Positions 52,558-59,985 of a DNA stretch of 64,000 nt are shown here, piece by piece (position 1 is the stretch's first letter; the number at the start of each line of letters is the position of its first letter). Under the pieces are notes generated by a model. That model did not search any database and was not told the origin of the DNA. It was given only the letters and a program-made list of their open reading frames with translations. The DNA comes from Pseudarthrobacter chlorophenolicus (GTDB lineage: Bacteria; Actinomycetota; Actinomycetes; Actinomycetales; Micrococcaceae), in contig NZ_JZTW01000006.1 of NCBI RefSeq assembly GCF_000962805.1, positions 168,981-232,980 of the forward strand, read 5' to 3'. Both the position numbers and the translations under genes were made by a program.

Positions 52558-53181
52558 ATGAAACTTCAGGTAGCCATCGACCTCCTCGCCGTCGAAGATG
52601 CCCTCGAGCTGGCCGGCAAGGTTGCCGAGTACGTGGACATCATCGAACTGGGAACCCCGCTCATCAAGGCGGCTGGACTGTCCGCCGTCACGGCCATTAA
52701 GGACGCCCACCCGGACAAGACCGTTTTCGCTGACATGAAGACCATGGACGCCGGCGAGCTGGAAGCCGACATCGCCTTCAAGGCCGGCGCCGACCTGGTC
52801 TCCGTCCTTGGCAGTGCCGACGATTCCACCATTGCCGGCGCGGTCAAGGCCGCGAAGGCCCACAACAAGGGCATCGTGGTGGACCTGATCGGAGTCCCGG
52901 ACAAGGCCACCCGTGCACGGGAAGCCCGCGCCCTGGGCGCTACGTTCATTGAGTTCCACGCCGGCCTGGACGAGCAGGCAAAGCCCGGTTTTGACCTGGA
53001 CGGACTTCTCCGCGCAGGCAAGGAAGCACAGGTGCCGTTCTCCGTGGCCGGCGGCGTGAAGGCCGGCACCATCGCAGCCGTCCAGGCCGCAGGCGCCGAC
53101 GTTGCCGTGGCAGGCGGCGCCATCTACGGCGCAGCCGACCCGGCACTGGCAGCCAAGGAACTCCTGGCTGCCATCAGCTGA
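52558..53181 (+). CDS. hxlA: 3-hexulose-6-phosphate synthase
   Basis: A 207-residue TIM-barrel enzyme joining formaldehyde to ribulose-5-phosphate. The family start KLQVAIDLLAVEDALEL holds a catalytic Asp (D8); VFADMKTMDAGELEAD is the DxKxxD-type motif of the OMP-decarboxylase suprafamily; AGGVKAGTIAAV and VAVAGGAIYGAADP bind phosphate. It gives the cell a second, assimilating outlet for formaldehyde besides MscR. Confidence 0.95.
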   Translation: MKLQVAIDLLAVEDALELAGKVAEYVDIIELGTPLIKAAGLSAVTAIKDAHPDKTVFADMKTMDAGELEADIAFKAGADLVSVLGSADDSTIAGAVKAAKAHNKGIVVDLIGVPDKATRAREARALGATFIEFHAGLDEQAKPGFDLDGLLRAGKEAQVPFSVAGGVKAGTIAAVQAAGADVAVAGGAIYGAADPALAAKELLAAIS

Positions 53182-53199
53182 TCCACTCCTTCGCAACAC

Positions 53200-53235
53200 G
53201 GCGGTGGCTCTACCTGCACAGGTGGAGCCGCCGCC
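53200..53235 (+). terminator. Terminator of hxlB-hxlA
   Basis: A 16-base arm (53200-53215, starting GGCGGTGGCTC) pairs with 53220-53235 around a GCAC loop, with one mismatch. GTTTC follows. It lies 19 nt after the hxlA stop. Confidence 0.75.
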
Positions 53236-53308
53236 GTTTCACCATCCGTTCCCGCCATACGAATGGCAGGGCAGGCAGGGGCCCGGCCTGAAGGGTGCGG
53301 GAACCTGA

Positions 53309-53350
53309 AAAGGTCCGGCCCCGGTGGAAATCCATCGGAGCCGGACCTTT
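53309..53350. terminator. Bidirectional terminator at the hxlA / BCCT convergent junction
   Basis: AAAGGTCCGGC (53309-53319) and GCCGGACCTTT (53340-53350) form a perfect 11-bp stem with A and U ends on both sides, so it can serve the BCCT gene (minus strand) and any hxlA read-through. Confidence 0.75.
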
Positions 53351-53366
53351 CTACTGCGTGGTTTGG

Positions 53367-55337
53367 CTAGTTCTTGCTGGCCTCGGCGCTGGACGCAGGG
53401 CTGGAGCCCGAGCCGGGGCAGGATTCCCCTTCCGCGCACTTCTCGCTGTGCTCGTGCCGGGTCACCAGGTCGAACTGGACGCCGCCGTGCTGTTCGACGC
53501 CGGTACGGATGGCGCGTTCGACGACGGACGTCGCCAGGCGGCGGCGCAGCGACAGCGGGTCCCGCCGCAGGTCCTTCGCGAGGGCGAAGCACAGCAGCAG
53601 CATCACCACGACGAACGGCAGCGCCGCCACAATGGTTATCCTTTGCAGGCCTGACAACGCTTCGGACGGTTCATCGCCGCCGGCCAGCAGCATCACCGCG
53701 GCCACGGCGCCGGTGAGGGCGCCCCAGAAGATCACGAGTCCGCGCTTGGGATCCGAGGCTCCGTTGGAGCTGAGGGAGGACATGATCAGCGAGGCTGAAT
53801 CCGCGCCCGTGATGAAGAAGATGGCTACCAGGACCATCGCCAGGACGATCACCGCGGCCGTCAGCCAGCCCGGCATCGGCAGGTTCTTCACCAGGTTGAA
53901 CAGTGCTCCGTCAAAGTCGATCGACGCCACGCCGTCGGTGACGGTCATCAGGCCGGGCTGGCCTGCCTCGTCAGCTTTTTGCTGCACATCGAATGCTGCC
54001 CCGCCAAAGATGCCGAACCAGATCACGCTGACAACGCTGGGAACCAGGAGGACACCGGTGACGAACTGCCGGATGGTGCGGCCGCGGCTGATGCGGGCGA
54101 TGAACATGCCGACGAAGGGCGTCCAGGAGATCCACCAGGCCCAGTAGAAGATGGTCCAGCTGGACATCCAGGTGCGCAGGGCCTCGTCCCCCACGGCCTC
54201 GGTGCGGGAGGACATTTCGGCCAGGTCGCGGGCGTAGTCGCCCACGGCCGAGGGGATGAGGTTGAGGATGAACAGGGTGGGGCCGGCGATGAACACGATG
54301 ACCGCGAGGACTACGGCCAGGACCATGTTGATGTTGGACAGCCACTGGATGCCGCGGCTGATGCCGGAGACTGCGGACGCCACGAAGCATGCTGTCAGGA
54401 TGGCCACGATGGCCACGAGTGCAGGGGTCCCTACCTCGCCCACCCAGCCGTTGGAGGTGAGGCCGCTGCCGATCTGCAGGGCACCGAGGCCCAGCGATGC
54501 GGCCGTGCCGAAGAGTGTGGCGAAGATGGCCAGGATGTTGATGAACTTGCCCACCGGGCCCTCAACCGTCCGGATACCGAACAGTGAGGTGAAGGCGGCG
54601 GAGATCAGCTGCTTGCGGCCCAGGCGGTAGGTGCCGTAGGCCATCGCGATGCCCACCACGGCGTACATGGCCCAGGGGTGCAGCGTCCAGTGGAAGATGG
54701 ACGTGGCCATGGCGGTCTGGATGGCGGCAGGTGTGCGGCCGTCAACCGTTCCGGGTGGCGGCGAGATGAAGTGGTAGAGCGGTTCAGCCACGCCGTAGAA
54801 CATCAGGCCAATGCCCATGCCGGCCGCGAACATCATGGCGATCCAGGACACGGTTCGGAATTCGGGCTTCTCGCCGTCCTTGCCGAGGGGGATGTTGCCG
54901 AACTTTCCCATGGCCAGCCAGAGGACGAAGACGACAAACAGGGAGGCGAGGACCATGAAGAGCCAGCCTGTGTACTCCATGACCCAGTCAAGGGCGTCCT
55001 TGGAGGTCGCGGCCAGGCTGTCCTTGCCGAAGAACCCCCAGAGCACGAAGGCGACGGCGATGGCGCCAGTGATTCCGAAGGTTGCCTTGTCCAGGGTGAG
55101 CTTGCGGTTGCGGCGCTGGGACACCGCATGTTCGGTCTTGGTCTGGCGCAGTTCCTCGAGGATCTGGTCGTACTCTTCGGTGTCCGGGATGGGCTCCGTG
55201 AGTGCGTCCTCCGCGGGCGGGGCTGCGGTGTCCGGTGTGCTGCCGCCCGGGGTGGCGGCAACATCCGCGGGGATGCTGTCCTGGTCGTCCTCGGGACGCC
55301 CGGGTTTAGGGGTGGTTAATTCACTATTGATAGCCAT
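53367..55337 (-). CDS. BCCT-family glycine betaine transporter (BetP type)
   Basis: A 656-residue carrier with an acidic N-terminal tail of about 85 residues, 12 membrane helices and a short basic C-terminal tail with a Cys-rich end. Helix 3 reads MMFAAGMGIGLMFYGVAEP; the all-Gly motif is that of Na+-coupled betaine carriers, unlike the Asp version in betT. The core WTIFYWAWWISWTPFVGMFIARISRGRT includes the Trp box of the substrate site. Glycine betaine or dimethylglycine uptake is inferred. ATG 55337 has AAGGAT upstream. Two 29-bp TGTTGC elements lie in its upstream region. Confidence 0.9.
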   Translation of the reverse strand: MAINSELTTPKPGRPEDDQDSIPADVAATPGGSTPDTAAPPAEDALTEPIPDTEEYDQILEELRQTKTEHAVSQRRNRKLTLDKATFGITGAIAVAFVLWGFFGKDSLAATSKDALDWVMEYTGWLFMVLASLFVVFVLWLAMGKFGNIPLGKDGEKPEFRTVSWIAMMFAAGMGIGLMFYGVAEPLYHFISPPPGTVDGRTPAAIQTAMATSIFHWTLHPWAMYAVVGIAMAYGTYRLGRKQLISAAFTSLFGIRTVEGPVGKFINILAIFATLFGTAASLGLGALQIGSGLTSNGWVGEVGTPALVAIVAILTACFVASAVSGISRGIQWLSNINMVLAVVLAVIVFIAGPTLFILNLIPSAVGDYARDLAEMSSRTEAVGDEALRTWMSSWTIFYWAWWISWTPFVGMFIARISRGRTIRQFVTGVLLVPSVVSVIWFGIFGGAAFDVQQKADEAGQPGLMTVTDGVASIDFDGALFNLVKNLPMPGWLTAAVIVLAMVLVAIFFITGADSASLIMSSLSSNGASDPKRGLVIFWGALTGAVAAVMLLAGGDEPSEALSGLQRITIVAALPFVVVMLLLCFALAKDLRRDPLSLRRRLATSVVERAIRTGVEQHGGVQFDLVTRHEHSEKCAEGESCPGSGSSPASSAEASKN

Positions 55338-55611
55338 GAGCTGGATCCTTTGCTCGGCGGTCATGGACATGCGCAATGGCAGGGCCTGGCGCGTCCGCCG
55401 GAACGAAGCTTGGGGGACTTCGCCGGAGTTGAAGGCCATGATGTCGCCGTAGATGGTGCGTAGCTGTTTTAAGGCAGGTGCTTGCCGGCAGTCTCTTCCC
55501 GGCGCCGGCAGGCGTGGTGCGTGGAGTTACCTCTGGTATGGGTCGCGGCGGCTGGAAGAATCCGACGGACCGGGATGGCGGACGGGTAAAGCACCTGGGG
55601 AGTGTTTCGCA

Positions 55612-55640
55612 AGGGTCAACAGTATTCGCGTTAGGCAACA
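55612..55640 (-). promoter_or_regulatory. 29-bp tandem TGTTGC operator, site 3
   Basis: On the minus strand it starts TGTTGCCTAA and ends GTTGACCCT, cores 19 bp apart as in sites 1 and 2. It lies 275 nt before the BCCT start. Confidence 0.55.
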
Positions 55641-55732
55641 GAGTGCGCTACGCCACATTTAAAGTCAAGGTATTTCCTCATGCCGGGGCAACAAGACCCG
55701 GCCGCTTGACAGTGAGGAAAGCGAAATCAATT

Positions 55733-55761
55733 TGTTGCACACTACGGCTGCGGTTGCGCAG
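55733..55761 (+). promoter_or_regulatory. 29-bp tandem TGTTGC operator, site 4
   Basis: On the plus strand it starts TGTTGCACA and ends GTTGCGCAG, cores again exactly 19 bp apart. It is in the opposite orientation to site 3 and 93 bp from it. The match in the middle is weaker. Confidence 0.45.
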
Positions 55762-55793
55762 GGAGCAATTAATCGCCTGATATTCGAGATGGA

Positions 55794-55824
55794 AGTGGCC
55801 CCGGTCCACGGGACCGGGGCCACT
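55794..55824. terminator. Hairpin after the IclR gene
   Basis: AGTGGCCCCGGTCC (55794-55807) and its perfect complement (55811-55824) with a 3-nt loop, 13 nt after the iclR-type stop. No strong U run on the minus strand. Confidence 0.6.
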
Positions 55825-55837
55825 GTTGTTGGGCCGC

Positions 55838-56647
55838 CTAGCGCCTGGCGTACCCCATGTTGGCGCTGATATGGAGGCCAGCTTCCTGGAGTGCCTCCAC
55901 CAGGCCAGGAATCTTCTCGGGGTCGAAGCGGAAGGCCGGGCCGGAAATGCTGATGGAACCCACCACGTTGCCCTGGTGGTTGAACACCGGCACCGCTATC
56001 GCGTTCAGGCCGATCTCGAACTCTTCGCGGACCACGGCGTAACCCTTGTTGCCGGCATCCAGCAGCTGGCGGTCAAGTTCCTGCCGGTTGGTGATGGTGC
56101 GGGACGTGCGGGCCGGGAGGCCGGTCTCCTTCAGGATCCTGTCGCGTTCGTCCGTAGCCAAAGCGGCGAGGAGGATCTTTCCGCTGGAGGTGGCGTGCAG
56201 CGGGGTCAGGCTGCCCACCCAGTCGTAGGTGGCCAGGGTGGAGGGACCCATGGCCTGGTCCACGTTAACCGCATAGTTGGAGCGCAGCACGGCGAGGTTG
56301 ACCGTCTCCTTGAACTCGGCCGCGAGGCCCTCCAGGACCGGCCGCGCCTCATGGACCAGGCTGAGCCGGCCAGGGATGACGCTGGCGAGGCGGAGGATGC
56401 CGAACCCCAGCTGGTATTTTCCGCGGTCGCTGTTCTGCTGGACCATGTCCCTGCTGACCAGGGACCCCATCAGCCGGGACACCGTGGACTTGTGGATACC
56501 CATTTCGTCGGCAATTTCACTGACTCCGGCCTGGCCTTCGCGGGCCAGGATTTCCAGGACCGCGAGGGCGCGCTCCACGGACTGCACCCCGCCGGACGGT
56601 CCGCTTTCGGCATCCGCGTCGGGTTCGGGGTGGTTGTTCGAAGCCAT
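55838..56647 (-). CDS. IclR family transcriptional regulator
   Basis: A 269-residue regulator. The winged helix is at about residues 25-85 (SVERALAVLEILAREGQAGVSEIADEMGIHKSTVSRLMGSL). The IclR effector domain follows, with LHATSSGKILLAALATDERD and GLNAIAVPVFNHQGNVVGSISISGPAFRF. The ligand is unknown. Neighbours on the same strand are the urate genes upstream and the betaine carrier downstream, so either set could be the target; the TGTTGC operators next to the carrier are candidates. ATG 56647 is chosen; the longer frame starts inside a non-conserved Pro/Ala stretch. Confidence 0.88.
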   Translation of the reverse strand: MASNNHPEPDADAESGPSGGVQSVERALAVLEILAREGQAGVSEIADEMGIHKSTVSRLMGSLVSRDMVQQNSDRGKYQLGFGILRLASVIPGRLSLVHEARPVLEGLAAEFKETVNLAVLRSNYAVNVDQAMGPSTLATYDWVGSLTPLHATSSGKILLAALATDERDRILKETGLPARTSRTITNRQELDRQLLDAGNKGYAVVREEFEIGLNAIAVPVFNHQGNVVGSISISGPAFRFDPEKIPGLVEALQEAGLHISANMGYARR

Positions 56648-56803
56648 CAGGCGCTCCCACGTCGTCGCTGCCGCCTGCGTGCCGGCGGGCCGCAAGCGCT
56701 GGTCGGTTACTCCATTCGATCCTATGCCGGGATCTGTGACGGGCACGACACGGAGTCCGGCAGGGCAGCGTGAAGAGGCGTGCCGGGGTGCATTGGGGCG
56801 GGT

Positions 56804-57142
56804 CTAGCTGCCCCTGTATGTGGAGTAGGCGAACGGGCTCAACAGCAGCGGGACGTGGTAGTGCTCAGGGCCTGACACCTCGAAAACAAGGTCCACTTCG
56901 GGGAAGAAGGTGGCGGTCTGCAGTCCGGCGTAATACGTGCCGGTGGCAAAGTTCAGTTTGTAGTGGCCCGGTTCCAGCTGCTCGGGTCCAAGGTCCTTCG
57001 CACGGCCGTCCGCATCGGTGGTGGAAGCGGCAAGCTCACGCCAGGTGCCGGCGTCGTTCTTGGAAAGGACGACGGCGACTCCCGCCGCCGGGCGCCCGGC
57101 ACCGGTGTCGAGGATGTGGGTGGTGACGTGGGAGGTGCTCAT
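56804..57142 (-). CDS. uraH: 5-hydroxyisourate hydrolase
   Basis: A 112-residue transthyretin-like enzyme that opens 5-hydroxyisourate in urate breakdown. It begins TSHVTTHILDTGAGRPAAGVAVVL (active-site His) and ends FAYSTYRGS, the C-terminal YRGS tetrapeptide diagnostic of HIU hydrolases. It overlaps uraD by 4 nt. No uricase is found in the window. Confidence 0.94.
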   Translation of the reverse strand: MSTSHVTTHILDTGAGRPAAGVAVVLSKNDAGTWRELAASTTDADGRAKDLGPEQLEPGHYKLNFATGTYYAGLQTATFFPEVDLVFEVSGPEHYHVPLLLSPFAYSTYRGS

Positions 57143-57636
57143 TCGCTGATCAGTCCTTCGAGCCGGAGTACGGCGATTTCGCGCAGCTGCTGGGCCACGA
57201 TGGTGTCTTCCTCGGCGGGGGTGTTGGCGAGGCGGCTGTTGAGGGCCTGCAGGATTTCCGGTGCGGTACGGCCTGCGGCGCGGATGAGGAACACCCGGCC
57301 GAACTTTTCCTCGTACTCCCTGTTGCCGCGGGCCAGCGCCTCCGCAGCCTCGGCGTCCGCGGGATCCACCCCGGCCTGCTCTGAACGGGACATGGACGCC
57401 TCGGCGGTGCCCGCCGTCGGCCGTTCCCCAATCCTCGGGTGGTGGGCCATGGCGGACTCCACCTCGGCAGGGGTGAAAGGGCTGGCGGCCGCGGAAGCGA
57501 ACGCCAGGAGGGCTTCCCTGCTGTGGAAGGGCCGGGCTGCGGTGACGGCGTCCACCCAGCGGGTGACATCGATGCAGGGCTTGAGGGTGTCTGCGGCGGA
57601 GGAGGGGTCCGCGCTGTTAAATTCGGCAAGCTTCAT
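57139..57636 (-). CDS. uraD: OHCU decarboxylase
   Basis: A 165-residue decarboxylase acting on 2-oxo-4-hydroxy-4-carboxy-5-ureidoimidazoline to give S-allantoin. Motifs MAHHPRIGE (catalytic His) and REYEEKFGRVFLIRAAGRTAPEILQALNSRLAN are family marks. ATG 57636 has GAGGAA upstream and gives the usual length; an ATG at 57672 is also in frame. Its ATGA overlap with uraH couples the last two steps to allantoin. Confidence 0.93.
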   Translation of the reverse strand: MKLAEFNSADPSSAADTLKPCIDVTRWVDAVTAARPFHSREALLAFASAAASPFTPAEVESAMAHHPRIGERPTAGTAEASMSRSEQAGVDPADAEAAEALARGNREYEEKFGRVFLIRAAGRTAPEILQALNSRLANTPAEEDTIVAQQLREIAVLRLEGLISE

Positions 57637-57912
57637 GCTGGCTGGTTCCTCGGTAGCGATGCTGGCATCCATGGTGACGGCTATGCGGAGGCCGGATTGC
57701 CCGGCGCCCCCGTGACGGACTCGCCAAGGCAAGCCTACGAAGGTTCCGCATCATGGAACTGTTATTTCAGCATACGTAATATCTAAGGGCAGGAAGTCGG
57801 TGGTGTCAAGAGACTACAACACCACTGCGGCCTACCCGGTATCATCACGGAAAGGCCTTTCAAAGGCCTGCTGACACAGACTGGGGAGTCAATAATAGAT
57901 GGACGGGACGCT
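57637..57912. other. Divergent region uraD / histidine kinase
   Basis: About 275 nt without a gene. An AT-rich patch at 57750-57785 probably carries promoter elements for one or both sides. No palindrome of the two operator families is present. Confidence 0.35.
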
Positions 57913-59133
57913 ATGCAGACGCTGACCGATCAGGATGCCGGACGAGATCTTGGCCTGCAGGAATACGGATTACTGCCAGCGAACGAGGGGACCATCCCCA
58001 TACTCATTGACCGGCAGGCGCAAGGTGCCCTCGACAACCTGGTGCGCGTGGCGGCATCGCTGTGCGGCGTGCCCTATGGCGTCGTCAACATCATCACCTC
58101 GGAGCAGCAGCTACAGATAGCGGCGTCCGGTACCGAAGCAGGCATCTGCTCGCGCGAGGACTCCATGTGCGCCTCCGTTTTCCTGGACCCAGGAACCACT
58201 GTGGTGCGGGACGCCTCCCTGGATCCCCGCTTTGCCGCGAACCCGTTCGTCACGGGGGAAATCGCGAATGTCCGTTTCTACGCCTCGGTCCCGTTGCGCA
58301 CGTCCACGGGCCTGGTGTTGGGTTCGTTGTGTGTCTTCTCCGACCAGGCCGAACTCCCCTCCCAGGAGCAGATAGACCTGGTGGAAGTGCTGGCCCTGCA
58401 GGTGGTGGAACTCCTCGAACTCCAGCACCGGACGCTCCAACTGGACCATGCGCTGGTGGAGCTGCGCCGAAGCAACGCCATGCTGTCCGAGTTCGCTGGC
58501 CGCGTGAGCCATGACCTCCGCGCCCCGCTGACCACCATCCTGGGCTACGTCGAGCTGGCCGAGGACGATCCCAACATGGCCCCGGACAACCCGGCCGCCG
58601 AGTATCTGGATCTTATTGGCACCGGGGGCCGGCGCATGCTGGGAACCCTCGAAGATGTTCTCAACTACGCCCGCGCGGATGGGGAGCTGCACCCGGAACG
58701 GGTGTCCCTGCTGGCCGTCACGGCAGAAGCTGCCCAGGATCTCGGAGTGGACCTGGGCCTGGGCAGCGGTTTCCTCTGCGAGGACGCCGAACTCACCGCG
58801 GACCGTCAACAGCTCCGCACCCTGATCCAGAACCTGCTGGCCAACTCGTTGAACTACCGGGAGCCCGGCCGCGGGCTGGAAGTGGCCATCACCGCCACCA
58901 CCTGCCCCCGCGGTGTCACCGTCCACGTGGCTGACAACGGCAAGGGCATCAGGCCCGCGGACCGGGGGAGGGCTGTGGAACCGCTGGTCCGGCTCCACCG
59001 GCCGGGAGACGGGCCGGGCTCGGGCCTGGGCCTGGCGACGTGCCAGCGGATTGCCCAGTCGCACGGAGGCGAGCTGAGCATCAGCGAGACGCCCGGCGGC
59101 GGAGCAACTGTTTCGGTTTTGTTCCCCGCCTAG
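57913..59133 (+). CDS. GAF domain sensor histidine kinase
   Basis: A 406-residue soluble kinase. A GAF domain spans about residues 30-170 and has several Cys (C51, C79, C86) that could serve redox sensing. The HisKA dimerisation helix carries the phospho-acceptor H200 in GRVSHDLRAPLTTILGYVEL. The ATPase domain has the N box (LIQNLLANSLNYREP), G1 VADNGKGI, an F-box-like stretch and G2 GSGLGLATCQRIAQSHGG. No membrane segment. It is convergent with the RsbW/STAS operon, whose response regulator could be its partner. Confidence 0.88.
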   Translation: MQTLTDQDAGRDLGLQEYGLLPANEGTIPILIDRQAQGALDNLVRVAASLCGVPYGVVNIITSEQQLQIAASGTEAGICSREDSMCASVFLDPGTTVVRDASLDPRFAANPFVTGEIANVRFYASVPLRTSTGLVLGSLCVFSDQAELPSQEQIDLVEVLALQVVELLELQHRTLQLDHALVELRRSNAMLSEFAGRVSHDLRAPLTTILGYVELAEDDPNMAPDNPAAEYLDLIGTGGRRMLGTLEDVLNYARADGELHPERVSLLAVTAEAAQDLGVDLGLGSGFLCEDAELTADRQQLRTLIQNLLANSLNYREPGRGLEVAITATTCPRGVTVHVADNGKGIRPADRGRAVEPLVRLHRPGDGPGSGLGLATCQRIAQSHGGELSISETPGGGATVSVLFPA

Positions 59134-59156
59134 CCCATCCGTCCGTCACCCCTTCT

Positions 59157-59217
59157 AGTTTTTGGGCAGGTAACGGGACTCCGCAGCGGCGGAAGTCCCG
59201 TTACCTGCCCAAAAACT
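59157..59217. repeat. Palindromic element A, copy 2 (bidirectional terminator-like)
   Basis: Arms 59157-59182 and 59191-59217 are near-perfect inverted copies. Compared with copy 1, GGCAGATAAC has become GGCAGGTAAC and the opposite arm has changed to match (GTTACCTGCC), a compensatory pair. It lies at a convergent junction, as copy 1 does. Confidence 0.85.
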
Positions 59218-59234
59218 CTGTCAGTTAGGTGGGG

Positions 59235-59660
59235 CTAGTCCTGGGACGACGTCCTGGACAGCACCCAGGTGTTGGTGCCGTCCTGCCGTTCGAACGTCAC
59301 GGTGGTCACCAGGGCCTGGATCAGGGCAAGGCCGCGGCCGGACTCAGCGTCCTCACCGGGCGTTGCCGGCTCCATGGGGCCGAATGGTGGCTTTGCGTTG
59401 TAGGCGCTTACACGCGCCTGGAGCAGCAGTGGCGCCACGGTGATGTCCACGCCCAGCTCCACGGGATCCGCGGCCGCCGGTTCTGCGTGCTGGACGATGT
59501 TGGACGCCGACTCGATCACCGCCGTGGTGAACGTCATCTGGTCCATGTCATTGACGAACGGCACATCGAGCCAAAGGCTGTCCATATCGTTGTGGACGTC
59601 GTTGATGGCCTCGTCGGTGGCGAGCCCGCGGAAGCTGCGCGAGGCGAGCACTTCAGTCAT
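59235..59660 (-). CDS. RsbW-like anti-sigma factor / serine kinase ATPase
   Basis: A 141-residue GHKL ATPase of the RsbW/SpoIIAB type. The N box is FTTAVIESASNIVQHA (about residues 45-60) and the G box ESGRGLALIQALV. Such proteins bind a sigma factor or another client and phosphorylate a STAS antagonist; the STAS partner is encoded immediately upstream and overlaps by 8 nt. No sigma factor gene is present in the window, so the client is unknown. Last gene of a four-gene operon. Confidence 0.85.
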   Translation of the reverse strand: MTEVLASRSFRGLATDEAINDVHNDMDSLWLDVPFVNDMDQMTFTTAVIESASNIVQHAEPAAADPVELGVDITVAPLLLQARVSAYNAKPPFGPMEPATPGEDAESGRGLALIQALVTTVTFERQDGTNTWVLSRTSSQD

Positions 59661-59985
59661 TGCTGAACGCCTCTTCGACCGACGGGTAGGCCGTGAGGAC
59701 CTTGTCCATGCTGGTGAGCTGCAGGACCATCTTCACCTGCGGCTGGACCGCGGCGATCCGCAGGTCCCCGCCGGCCTGCCGCGCAGCCTTCAGGCAGCCA
59801 ATGAGGGCGCCCAACCCGGAAGAATCCATGAAGGCGGTGTTTTCCAGGTTGACCACGATCCGGTTTGACCCGCCGGCGATCACGTCCGTGACGAACTCGC
59901 GGAGCTTGGGCGCGGACACCATGTTCAGCCGCCCGTCCGCCTTGACCTCGGCATATGAGTCCTTGACCTCATAGCTAAACTCCAT
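59653..59985 (-). CDS. STAS domain anti-anti-sigma factor (RsbV-like)
   Basis: A 110-residue STAS protein. The phosphorylatable serine is in AFMDSSGLGALIG (S55/S56), as in RsbV and SpoIIAA. It should bind the RsbW-like protein when unphosphorylated. ATG 59985 has GAGAGGAA upstream; a longer frame to 60036 would read deep into the glycosyltransferase gene. It overlaps that gene's end by 11 nt and the kinase start by 8 nt. Confidence 0.88.
   Translation of the reverse strand: MEFSYEVKDSYAEVKADGRLNMVSAPKLREFVTDVIAGGSNRIVVNLENTAFMDSSGLGALIGCLKAARQAGGDLRIAAVQPQVKMVLQLTSMDKVLTAYPSVEEAFSND

Larger units (their letters stand above)
55338..55793. other. Long regulatory region upstream of the BCCT gene
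   Basis: About 450 nt without a gene. It contains the two TGTTGC operators (55612-55640 and 55733-55761), a GCCGGG...CCCGGC hairpin near 55682-55702 and an AT-rich patch. In-frame extensions of the BCCT gene run through part of it but lack ribosome binding sites. Confidence 0.5.

Noticed and set aside
55661..55693. A fifth TGTTGC-type operator before the BCCT gene
   Set aside because: The second core reads CTTG and the distance is wrong.
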